Both the position numbers and the translations under genes were made by a program. From NCBI RefSeq assembly GCF_003576645.1, contig NC_044930.1:15180806-15244805 (forward strand): a DNA stretch of 64,000 nucleotides, given 5' to 3'. Below the pieces are notes generated by a model. That model searched no databases. It was not told the DNA's origin and was given only the letters and a program-made list of their open reading frames with translations. Shown piece by piece: positions 44,153 through 55,237 of the stretch. Source of the stretch: Ipomoea triloba. Lineage: Eukaryota; Streptophyta; Magnoliopsida; Solanales; Convolvulaceae. Position 1 is the stretch's first letter. Each line of letters starts with the position of its first letter.

Positions 44153-46607
44153 CTAGTACAGCTGAACGTTCACCTTCGAAAGGTGAAACTAATGTGTTCA
44201 ACGGATATATGAGGAACGGCTATTAATGTTAGCCACGTGGTCTTCGGTTACTGACGGTTTTCCAAGTTTTAAGGGCGCTATCTTGATTAGTGGGAGCATA
44301 CTTATAAAGTTATCTTATTTTATAACCCCACTTTCTCATCCTAANTAGAAGGGAAATCTTCAGTCAAAGTACCTATGGGAACCTCTCTACGCATCGATGT
44401 TGACAGTGAAGGCCGAGAGGTTGATCAAACTACGTATCGAGGTATCATCGGATCTCTTCTTTATTTAACTGCTAGTAGACCAGATATATCCTTTGCAGTA
44501 GGTGTATGTGCTAGATTTAAGGCAAGTCCTAAGGAGAGTCACTTAAATGCATCTAAAAAGATTCTTAGATATCTCAAGGGTACGCAAAGTGTTGGACTTT
44601 GGTATTCGAGAGGTGGATGTTTCGAACTTATGGGATATTCAGATGCGGACTTTGCCGGTTGTAAAATTGATCGTAAGAGCACATCTGGGACATGTCAGTT
44701 TCTAGGTGGAAGACTTGTCTCATGGTTTAGCAAGAAACAGCATTCGATAGCTACAAGTACCGCTGAGGCAGAATATGTAGCAGCTAGAAGTTGTTGTGCT
44801 CAGATTTTATGGATGAAGCAACAATTACTGGATTATGGTGTTGAATGTAAAGAGGTTAAGATTATGTGTGACAACACTAGTGCCATAGCTATTACTCAGA
44901 ATCCGGTGCTCCATTCAAGGACAAAGCACTTTGACATAAAATATCACTTCATCCGAGACCGTGTTGAGAAAAAGGATATAACTTTGGAATATGTTGCAAC
45001 GGAGGAGCAACTAGCAGATATTTTCACAAAGGCGTTATGTGAAAATAGATTCTCTCAACTAAGGTTAGAATTGGGAATGATAGAATTGGGTTGAACGGTC
45101 AAATCTTATCTCCTTGTATTTAGTGCCATGAACTGTTTCGCATGTGAGGAGCAGTTTCATCAACTTTATGGCAGCTTTGGAGTTACACAGCATTGAATGG
45201 TCATTCATTTAGCATCCCGTGACTCAACAGTGATAAGTTTTTGGGCTATAAATAGAGGGGTTTTCTCAGCAATTCATGTCATCGACTTCTTCATGGAGAA
45301 GAAGAAAGGAAAAGACGATGTACCATTCTGGTATAGAGGAAGGAAATCGGCAGCCAAGTCCAAAGACTTTCAAGGAGAAAACTATCCAGAATCAACTAAG
45401 GGTGAACAGATTGCGGAGTTTCCTGATAATCCAAGCAAGCATCCTATTCCCATCCAAGGTGAATGGATCCCCAAATGCGTGGAGATTCACAATGATGGGA
45501 TACTGGAATCAGGAGAAGAGTCTCGTATAAGTGGGACTCTTACAGCTGCACATTCCGGAAAAGGATCTCCCTCAACCAAATGGAGAACCAAGGAAAAGGG
45601 AGATGGAGCATGTGAGGAGTGCAGCAGCGGAGAGGTAGAGAAGAACAAGAAGAATTAGCCACCTCTAGTTCTGTTACTATAATAAATAGGATTTTAGATG
45701 GCTAGTTCCTGCTCTAACGTTAGATTCCTATATGGCTTTCCAAGGCCAAACAAAAGTTTCTAGGAAATCTAATAGTATATTGATTCATATGTAATGTATC
45801 TGGAAATCACTAAGTAAACTTAAGGATATGTTCCAAGTGATATCTTTTGGATGAATCAATCTTGTTCTTCTTGCATTCTGTGTTCGACAAGTAGTTCGAG
45901 AGATACTTAATCAGTTTGCCTATATATACTTTATGTCTCGAAGAAGGGGAGTTCGAGAGATCACTTCGAAAGATAACAAACTGGTTCTGTGTGTATCTCT
46001 AAATGGAGGAATAAGGAGGGTTAGGGATCAATCACTCAGGGGGAAGATCCTTAACCATTTGAATGCGTTGTTATTGGATATACCAGATCAAGACGGAGGA
46101 ATAAGGAGGTTTAGGGATCAATCACTCAGGGGGAAGATCCTTAAACTAGTACAGCTGAACGTTCACCTTCGAAAGGTGAAACTAATGTGTTCAACGGATA
46201 TATGAGGAACGGCTATTAATGTTAGCCACGTGGTCTTCGGTTACTGACGGTTTTCCAAGTTTTAAGGGCGCTATCTTGATTAGTGGGAGCATACTTATAA
46301 AGTTATCTTATTTTATAACCCCACTTTCTCATCCTAAACCGTCACACACTTTCCCAAAAATACCCTTACCATATGTTATACTCCTAACCGTTATAAAAGG
46401 GTATTTCTGACCTTTCACCTATTTTAAATCAACCGGGATCACCTGTCGGGTCAAACTCTCAACCCTACCCATATATTCGACCCAAATCCACAAGATATAA
46501 AAGCCAAATCCATCATCTTTACCCGGATTCAAGCTCAAACCGAATATCCAAAATCCCCAATTTACAAACACTGTACACATTCCCTCCAAAACACCAAGCT
46601 ATCAACA

Positions 46608-49600
46608 ATGGCGTCCGAATCATCTTCTTCAACCTCATCTTCTGAAGCTTACTAGAAAGAGTTGGCCCATATTCGAACTCTCATCAAGCAAGTCAAGGCG
46701 GGGAGTATCCTTGACAAAGATGGATTCGTCAACCACTCGACGAATCCAAAGCAGACGGAGAAAGTCCTCAAGAAGTTCGAAAAGGCCGGGCTCATGAAAT
46801 ACATGACGCATGATTATCGAACCATCCACGACCTCGACTACACCGAATGGTTCGCGAATGCTAAGGTCACAAAGGGCAAGATTGAGAGCCGGTTCAACGA
46901 AATTGATATCACAACATCCGTTGGTGACCTAAGGGCAGCATTCGATTTTGCTGCATCAGAGGAGGCAATCAAGCACCTCTCGGATTACAATCTGGACAAT
47001 CAAGCTTTTTGGGACAAAATCCGACTGGAGAATGCACCGTTCAGCGCAACCTCTGCCTTCCGCAAATACCATCTGAAGGAGAGGTTTGCTATTGCAGCTG
47101 ATCTCATCATGAAATTCATCCTCAGCAAGGCATCTGGAACCGATGAGATCAATCTAGACATCCTCAAAATCCTCCATGCCATCTGGAACAACGTTCAAAT
47201 GGACTGGGCGCACATCATCTTCAACTTCCTAAAGCAACAAGTGCAAGGCTCAGTTTCAAACACCAACCAGTCGATTAATAAAAATGTTGGTTTCGGTTTT
47301 GTTGTTCAATATTTGTTGAGTTTGAAGGGTTTGCAATTTAGGGAAGGGAGAGAGATTCATCGTAATACCTATATGGGTAGGACAGAATCTCAAGCTCCAA
47401 AGTCCAAGGGTGTAAAGATTGCACCCTCTCCCTCAAAGCCTAAGGGAAAGGGCAAGAGGAAAGCCCAATCTGTCAAGGAGGATTTTGATGATGCACCACT
47501 GGGTGTATTGATTAAGAGGGTTGTTCTACCTAAGAAGGCTAAGAAAGCTAACTCTGATGCTGTTACCAAGACTCGAGAGGTGACACCCTCTGTTATTCCA
47601 GTACCATTCGAGGACAGGGCACAAGCCCAGGGGGAATCTCAGGCTACAATGGCCGCTGAGGTTGAGAGAGTGCCCCCTACCAGGTCCATCTCGGGTGAAA
47701 TTGTTGTTGACTTGAATATTGATGGTGCTGGTGAGACTGATGAATCTGTGGATATGTCTCGAGAGGAGACTGGAAAGTTTGAAGGCACTGGGATCAGTGA
47801 TCCAGTGCAGGGTGATGCTGAGGAACCACGAGAGGTGGTACGAGAGATAGCAGTTTCAGCAGAGTATGTTCGAGCTGACGTTTCGGAAACTGCTGCTGTT
47901 GATCAAGGCATTGTGGTCAGGGACCTAGTGCAAAGTGCTCAAAATGTGGAGTTGACACCCACTGAATCTGCTCAAGTTGAAGGATCGATAGCTAGAGCCA
48001 TAGCAGATGTTGGGTTGGGTGACGATCTCTCGGAGCACAATCGAGAGATCGATGTGTAGACAGTGGAAGCTGCATCAGAGACAGAAATCCTATCTGCTGA
48101 GCCTCATGATCTGAATGACGAGGTCATCTGGATCAACGTGTTGAAGATGTGCCTAGTTTGGATGATTTCTCCAGGGTACTCCGATGGATCGACTGGAGAA
48201 CAGGCCCCTTTGATCAACTGATTGCACTAGCAGCAGTTATGGAGGCTGAGGAGATCTTTGCTTTGAACTGGTTAAACCTTACCGAGATTCCAGCCAATGA
48301 ACTTCGAGACCTAGCCCATGAAATGCATGTGACCAAGAAGAATCTTGGCCGATCTGACAAAGTCAAGGGCATAGCTGCTGATGAACAAGAAGACGAGCCT
48401 GAAGTGGATCCTGAATTAGAGGCACAATATCAAGAAGATCTCAGGCTAGCTACTGCTTTATCCTTGGGACATCAAGTAGAGGATACGAGAGGTCCAGGAG
48501 AGACCTCAGGAGTTGCGAGAGATGATTCTGAAAATCCGATAGCAACAGCCGCAATTCCTCTGTCCCAAGTCAGTGACTCTGCTCTGGACGCACAGGTAGC
48601 CGCTTCGAGAGGTGAATCCGAGACCTCTGAAGCACTTGAGGCAGAACCCAACTCAGTTTTACTTCTGCCAGCTCCTGAGTCCACACCCTCAGTTGACACC
48701 GACGAAGCACAGACAGTTCGAGAGGGTGACATTCCGTTGCTCACACTGTCGGGCTTTCCAATCTATATGGAGCAGCCATCTCCATTCCTACTCCCAGATG
48801 ACACGGCGTCCACCTTTGCAGCCAGAATATTTGATAGGCAAAGGTGGAGTGCACCAGCTGCTCCTGAAACCATAGTGATTCCTGATTCGCCTGAGCAGAC
48901 TGAGGTGCAGCCAGATGAGCAACGAGAGTAGACAGTTTCAAATCCTGCTGGTTCGAGAGGTACTGAGGGGGAAGATGTTCTCATCAATGGTGGAAACTGG
49001 GAAGCACCTGTCGATGCACAACCTCCTTCCTCAAGTCCAATCCCTCCGGCAGATGATCAAGTTCCCAGCTCTGGTCCGAGAGGTAACACTGAGGAGGATC
49101 CTCAATTGGATGGAAACCGGGAAGCATCCAATACAGACGTTCCTTTCTTAGCTGATCCAAGTCCCCTCCGACTAAAGGTACTTCTCAACCTTCTTCTCCT
49201 ACTTCTGACTATGATCGACAGGCCGAAGATGCATTCGTTGGCGAGGTGCGCCAATTCATGGCCGATCAGTCTCAGAAGATGGCTCAAATTGAGCGCATAC
49301 TCACTATTGTTCGCAACGCATCAATGCCTGCTGCTGGTACAAGTGAATCCCAAGCCAGCCATGCAGAACTTCTCGAACAAGCGGTGTGGGCTGAAGATGC
49401 AGCACGACGAGCCGCAAATGAGGCTGCAGAAGCTCGAGCAGAAGCTGCAGGAGCAAAGGCTGGAGTGGCAGAACTAAGAGCTGAACTTCGAGCCTTCCAG
49501 AACTCCAGTGAACTTCGACAGGACGTAATCAAAGCACTACTCGATGACCTGTCAAACCAAGTACCTGCCCAGCTTCAATCACTTTTCGAAGGTATGTCCA

Positions 49601-50175
49601 CTCTCCTTTCCCGTCAGGATGATGCCAACAAGGGGGAAAATCAAGGGAATCAAGGGCCAAGAGGGACATCCACAAGCAAGAAAAGGGCAGCCAGTGAACC
49701 CTTAACCACTGGACCTCCTCCGAAAGTTCCAAGAACAATGAGCAAGGCAATGGAGGAAGCCAAGAGGAAGGAGGATCTAAGGGTTCAGCGCACACTGGAA
49801 ATGGAGAAGAGGAGAGAAGAAGACCGAGAAAGGAGAAGAAAGGGGCAAGAACAACAAACGGCCAAGGAGAAGAAAGATGAGCAATTTATGAAAAATTACA
49901 GAATGGGAATCAAGGAAGACTCTATAGAATTTCTAAATGGAATCATCGTAAGTCTTCTCAACAAAACTGACTTATCTTCTCACAGTGGCCTCACTACCAG
50001 CGAATGCATCGAATGGTGGAGAGATGGGGTAATCGAAGGAAGTTTCATAAGTGAAGCCTTCATCAACTACCTTCACCTTGACGTATCAGATGAGTACCTG
50101 GATCTGGTAAACGCCAAAGACCCTATCAAGACACGAGCAGCTATCAACGAGAAAAGGAAAGCAGACAAGCAGTAA
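46608..50175 (+). pseudogene. SIRE-like env-like (third) ORF, broken
   Basis: Starts ATG GCG TCC 46608, hits TAG at 46653-46655, then is open to 48059, reopens in another frame (48149-48931, ending TAG), continues, and shifts again near 49170 into 49246-50175. Joined length would be roughly 1190 codons. The N-terminal part (ILDKDGFVNHSTNPKQTEKV; DLRAAFDFAASEEAIKHLSD; FAIAADLIMKFILSKASGTD) resembles the plant-retrotransposon extra-ORF domain. A basic tract (SKPKGKGKRKAQSVKE), long acidic regions, an Ala-rich coiled coil (49340-49540) and an Arg/Lys/Glu-rich helix (49730-49890) follow. I see no obvious signal peptide or membrane segment, so 'env-like' refers to position only. Confidence 0.75.
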
Positions 50176-50424
50176 GCTCTCGATGTCTACATGCATTCTC
50201 AATCATGTTAATCTTTATTTTCTTTCAACTTTTCTGCTAAGTTCTTTTTATGTAAAACATTCCCTTAATCTTAATATATATATCTTTTGCTGGGGGTGTT
50301 GCGTGAGTTTGTTCTTCATGCTTAAGCAGATTAGTTTCCTTGTCAAACTTACCGTATGCGCTGAAAATAAAATCAACGTTTATTTTCTTGAAACTCAGTC
50401 ATATAAGTAAGTATAGTGTTGGCA
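50176..50424 (+). other. Spacer between env-like ORF and 3' LTR
   Basis: T-rich sequence with no supported gene. It ends at the purine tract. Confidence 0.5.
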
Positions 50425-50428
50425 TCAT

Positions 50429-50443
50429 CAAAATGGGGGAAAT
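50429..50443 (+). other. SIRE-like polypurine tract
   Basis: AAAATGGGGGAAAT immediately precedes the 3' LTR. Confidence 0.85.
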
Positions 50444-51659
50444 TGTTAGGAACATACTGTAATAGGTTTTGATGATACCAAATGTAATGTTCAATCCCCT
50501 AAGTCTCGATAGATAGGAAATATATGTAAGTTCGACAAGTAAACTATGAGCGAAAATACAACAGGGTAATTGAGCTCAACTCGGAAAATATTTAAGCTTA
50601 AGGTGAACTTGTTTGAACATCTTAGAAGTTTCGTGTTGTAAGCTTATAGATAGATCAGAAGAAGGCACGAGACATCACTGGAGGAATAAGGGTCTGCGAG
50701 ACATCAACTAAGTCTCGAGACATAAGCAGAGTTCGAGAGATGGAATCTCTCGAAACATCAATCCAGTTCAAGACATGAGATCGAGACATCAAGTAGTCGA
50801 GACATCAATTTTTGGTCTCGAAAGACTAGCACTTCTCCAATGAACTGAACGGCAATTAACACGCATAGACAAAGTAATCTAAGTTTGGAGAAGAATATCA
50901 TGGAGATAAAATATTAAGGAGGTGCTGACAGAGTATTATGGGAAAATAGAACAGCCGGAAGTGGATGCCACGTCAGAACTCCACAACCAACGGATAGAAG
51001 ATGCACCAATCAGAGGTCGGTCTTATTCCCTAAAACGAGGATCAATGGGAATAAAAAAAGAGTAACTTTTACCAAAAGAAGTAAGTGGAGTATGGACTCA
51101 CGATAGTGGAATATGGGATATTCACTACAAGACAAAAGGTTCAAGTTACAAGACTACCACTCCATGAAACATGTTAAAAATATGCAAGTCCCATGATCGG
51201 CATGGGAGACAGATTTCAAACGGAATAATTTTCCCTCCAACGGAATTATTCCTCAACTCTCATATAGAAGGACGTGAAGACACAAATTGAATAAGGTTTT
51301 GAGAGGTTCGAAAAATTCAAGATATCATAAGAGGTGTCTAGTTCAAACGTTCAAAAGTGCAAGTGCTTAATCTGGAATATCATACTTGATATTCATAATA
51401 GCGAGAAAACACATCTTAGTGTTTTGAGAGAGTTACAAAGCTTAAACTACTACACATCTAGAAGGTGACCGAAGCTGCACTACGAGGAAGATTATCCAAC
51501 GAAAGCTTTTGGTCAGATTGGAGATTGTTACACTCAACCTGTGACAACCGGAACAACCTTGCTTTGGAGAAGGCAAGAAGAGGCGGAGTAACCTGGGAGC
51601 TGTCTTGTGAAGATCCTGAGGCTTGAGGCGGGCTTGGTGATCAAAGCTCAAGTGCTCGA
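50444..51659 (+). repeat. SIRE-like element 3' LTR, truncated
   Basis: Matches the 5' LTR from 32130 to about 33345 with scattered substitutions and small indels, including one extra TCGAGACATCAA unit near 50797. Identity stops after GCTCAAGTGCTCGA (about 51659). The final ~360 bp of the LTR are absent. Confidence 0.88.
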
Positions 51660-52420
51660 GAGGTTTTGTCGTCAGCTTTTGCTTTTTTTGGGCCTTTTTT
51701 CCCTTGTTTTTCTTTTCCCTCTCCTATTTCTTTCCTAGTTTTCTACATGTGACAAAAACCAACTCAAAAATCTAAGAGCATTATATTAGGCTATTCCCAT
51801 TTGTAAGTTTTGATGGGATTTTGGCAGAACAAAAACTTTAGAGTGAAATTTTTTACAAATGTGGGGAAAAAGTTTGGATGGATTCTTTCTCCGGCAAGAG
51901 AGGAGGTTTCAGCAGACATCAGGGGCCCACTTTGGTTCAGAGTAACCACTCCTCACTGCATGAGGCGCAGATTTCCGCCCAGGCACTGCACGCGCCCAGG
52001 CGGTTGCGTAAAATACTTTTTTTAAAAAAAAAATTATTTTTATTTTGTTTTTTTTTTATTATTTTGTTTTGTTTTTTCTTTATTTTTCTTCTTCCACTCC
52101 TATTTTCTCTTTCTTAATCACAGTTACAAAAACTTTTCAAAAACCACACTAAAATCCCCACTATTGAGGAAGGCCTTAGTAGATTTTTCTTAGTTTTTTG
52201 TGGGACCAAATGTGAGGTGAAAGAGAGGAAAAGAGGAGAGAGAAGGTTTGAGGTGCTTGGGAGCTGTTTTTTTATTTCCACAGTGAGCCTTACCAAAGAA
52301 TAAAAAAAGATTACCGTTGAGGAGCACCAGAATCGCCAACGCCGTGAAAGCCATGTGCCTGCTGGGCACGTTAACCATAGCATTTTTTTTCTTTTTTTTT
52401 TTTCTTTCTCTCCTTCTCTA
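51660..52420. other. Unclassified repeat-like sequence
   Basis: Non-coding: T-rich runs, a GC-rich patch (CCCAGGCACTGCACGCGCCC near 51975) and homopolymer A/T runs near 52020-52080. It replaces the missing LTR end, so it may be another insertion or a deletion junction. No domain recognised. Confidence 0.4.
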
Positions 52421-53865
52421 TTACTTGGTTCCTAAAAATTTGTGAAAAAACTATACTAATGTGATTACTATAACAAGTGAGGTTGTCCATTAACTTTAGA
52501 CAAATTAGGTTGATCATTATCGATTAGAATTACAAGACGGAGTTTATTTAGAACACCTTATCGAGTAGTGATTACAATTTACTCTATTGATGATAGTTAT
52601 ACTCTTGTAATGTAATTGTCCCATTTCCATCATCCTCTACTGTAAATAATACGGGACAAAGACAGAGAGGCAATAACATAAAGTCAAGCAGTGCCATCCA
52701 ATTATCTGACAACCTAAACAAACTTTCTATATTAGATTTAGGTATGATTTTTTCGTAAGTGGACAACATGGCTATATTATAATATTAGCAGTGACAGTGA
52801 CATCAACTCATTAATAAACTCCATTACTACCTACCGGCTTTACAATACGCCGTTCATACCATTATATTACATGGCGTGTGGAGATTATTAATTATTTCAT
52901 AATGACCCATTAATTGGCTGCCTTCGTTGAATCTTTCTTTTTATTATTATTATTATTATTTTTTTTTATTTTTTTTTTTTGGAAACTTCTTTTTGTTGAC
53001 TAATGGCCTTGTAATTTTGATTTAATTTCTTGAACCATAGCTTTCCTTTCACATGAAGGATTTATCTAATCAACTTGTTTCTTTTTATCATTTTATTTTT
53101 ACTTAAAAAATAATTCATAATGTAAATTAAATCCAGGTAGAAACAGGTATTCATACTATATGTTAGAGTCGGTAGAATAAGATTTTATTGCTTATCAGAC
53201 TACAAAGTATGTAGGTATGGTGCACTTTAGCACAAATGAGAGTAGGAAGTCAACCATGTTAGGTTGAACATCTTCGATATTGAAAAATATTGTGATATAA
53301 ATGGTAAAAGAAGTGAAATGAGATGGGTTATGAGAAATCAAAATTAAGTATATTTTAAAATTTTTTATTTGGAGGGAAAATATGAAAACGGGACTCTATA
53401 ACCTGTTCTGGCAAAAAAAATAAAAATACAAGGCAAATTGGAGTAGTATTTTTCAAATTAATACACGATTATAAAGATGCATAAATTAATCAAGCTCTTC
53501 AAATATATACATACAAATAAGAAATGAGCTCATTAGAGGGTGATACTATTTAAGTGGAACAATATGTGATTATATCATGTCACCAAACTATTAATCTCAA
53601 TAATACATGCGTTCAAGCCTGTTACATAAAAGTCACGTGGAATTAGTTGGATGTTACCCTCATTGAAACTTCATATTTGTTGACTAATGGCCCAGTAGTT
53701 TTGATTTCTTAGCTAACCCTAATTTGAATTTTCCAGCACACAAACGATTTATCCAATTCTAATCCAGTTGCATCTTTTTTTTTTTTTTTTAATTTTATTT
53801 ATACAGAAACTAGATGGACTCTTTCAAATCAACATGTTGATGACATGTATATAGAGATTATGGCA
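52421..53865. other. AT-rich intergenic sequence
   Basis: No gene or well-bounded element. (TTA)n near 52943 and poly-T near 52960 and 53780. Confidence 0.5.
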
Positions 53866-53869
53866 AATT

Positions 53870-54100
53870 ATTGTGTGGACCATGGTCCACACAGCTATGT
53901 GGACCATAATCAAATGTACATTTTTAATGTACTAAATGTACATTATTTTTATACTATAAAAATAATGTACATTCAGTACACAAATAATGTACATTCCCTG
54001 AATATAATGTACATTATTTTTATACTGAATGTACATTATTTTTATATTGAATGTGCATTATTTAATAGTATGGTCCATACAGCTATGTGGACCATAATAA
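53870..54100. mobile_element. AATGTACATT-repeat MITE-like element
   Basis: The left end has GTGTGGACCATGGTCCACAC and GCTATGTGGACCATAAT. The right end has TATGGTCCATACAGCTATG and TGGACCATAAT. Between them at least seven copies of the palindromic word AATGTACATT or a close relative alternate with A/T tracts. No coding function. Same architecture as the other motif-iterating elements in the window. Confidence 0.65.
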
Positions 54101-54298
54101 TGATTGAGAGATTATGAATAACGTTTGATAAGATTATTTCAAGGTTTACACTCTAAACTCAAGGTCTATATCAATCTTTATCTTAAAACTAAAATAGAGT
54201 GATAACTCTTGAAATGTGTTTGAACCATTTAAGTGTATAGCATTATCATCTCGGCCGAGCTATTAGTCTCATTCATAACTTGAGAGTCATGGGTATTA

Positions 54299-54690
54299 CT
54301 CCATCCGTCCCATTTTACTTATCTGGTTCGGTTAACGAGGCTTGACTAAAATATTTTCAATTCAAGTTTAGTATTAGTATATAAAATTTAAGAAAAAAAT
54401 TACATTTTTAGTCTTTCAGTTATACTCGTGGTACAAATCCTATGTTATGCATGGCGTGACGATTTTAGTCCATCGGGGACTATTTCCATCACCAATTTGT
54501 CACTTAATAAAGTGGCTAATTTGGTTCTTCAATGACTAAAATCGTCACTCCATTCATAACTTATGGGTTAAAGATAATTACGCATATAATTTAAAGACTA
54601 AGTTTGTACCACAGATATAACTAGAAGACCAAACATGTAATTTTTCTTAAAATTTATATATTTAGAAGCTAGATTAATAGGAGTATTAAA
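54299..54690. mobile_element. Stowaway-like MITE, right end degraded, with nested MITE
   Basis: The left terminus CTCCATCCGTCCCATTTTAC is the typical Stowaway/mariner-like MITE end. The body (TTTAGTATTAGTATATAAAA) matches the copies in RLK-2 intron 16 and at 63480. It is interrupted at 54391 by another element. The right inverted end is not recognisable. Confidence 0.7.
54391..54647. mobile_element. Mutator-type MITE nested in Stowaway-like MITE
   Basis: The inverted ends AGAAAAAAATTACAT and ATGTAATTTTTCT are flanked by the 9-bp duplication TAAAATTTA (54382-54390 and 54648-54656). A 9-bp duplication with fairly long inverted repeats fits a non-autonomous MULE. 257 bp, no ORF. Confidence 0.78.
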
Positions 54691-55237
54691 TGGCTAAAAG
54701 ACTAATCAACTTGTTGCATTATAAATACGTACTTTACGTACCACCTTGTTGCCCCAGGAGTCATCTGATTGTCACCCAAAGCATAACATTTTGATGTTTA
54801 TAGCAAAATGGAGCATTTAAAAACTGGAAAGCGGTTGACATTTATGCAATAATTTCTGAACAATTTGAGATATAGGGAAGTACTTTTGTTCAAGTCTTGG
54901 TCTTAATCAAATTAAAATATACACAGTATGGAAAAATTGAGGATGTATGTGAACGAATATAAGTTTAAAGTATTGATGCATACTCCGTAAAACATTGAAG
55001 AAGGGCTGGGCGGCTAGTGGAGGGCATCTATGGAAGTTGACTTGTTATTATATCTCAATCTCAAGACAAGGTCAAACACCAATTAAGGAGGGTTTTGTCA
55101 GAAAAGCAGAGTTGTGAAAGGGTGTATTGTATTGTATTGTTGGGTTTGAGGGTGGGTGTTGTCTAGTATTTCATCAAACAACGTTGTTTCTTTAATTTCT
55201 GGGCTTCTTGAGGTTGCATGGTGGTTTGTGTTAAACA
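54691..55237. promoter_or_regulatory. RLK-2 upstream region
   Basis: Non-coding sequence before the RLK-2 ATG (55238). It contains a TTGTATTG tandem near 55130 and presumably the promoter and 5' UTR. No TATA box is singled out. Confidence 0.4.

Larger units (their letters stand above)
42353..46337. repeat. 1992-bp contig-overlap duplication around the N at 44345
   Basis: 42353-44344 and 44346-46337 have identical length (1992 bp) and nearly identical sequence, covering RNase H, the pol stop, the small ORF and the spacer. The two apparent RNase H genes (to 43101 and to 45094) are one. Confidence 0.9.
32130..51659 (+). mobile_element. SIRE/Maximus-like Copia element with env-like ORF
   Basis: Structure: 1576-bp 5' LTR, Met-tRNA primer site, gag with CCHC knuckle, pol in Copia order (protease, integrase, RT, RNase H), small ORF, long env-like ORF, purine tract, truncated 3' LTR. 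The large size, gag-pol of the SIRE type and a third long ORF after pol mark the SIRE/Maximus lineage. Contig-overlap duplications add about 5.5 kb, so the real element is near 14 kb. The 3' LTR lacks its last ~360 bp, so no target duplication can be shown (a candidate on the left is AATAA). Confidence 0.88.

Noticed and set aside
44346..46337. A second RNase H gene and a second small ORF, suggesting another element
   Set aside because: Equal-length copy of 42353-44344 across the N at 44345. No LTR or other boundary separates them.
47000..49800. Minus-strand ORFs opposite the env-like region
   Set aside because: They are shadows of the plus-strand env-like frames and lack recognisable domains.
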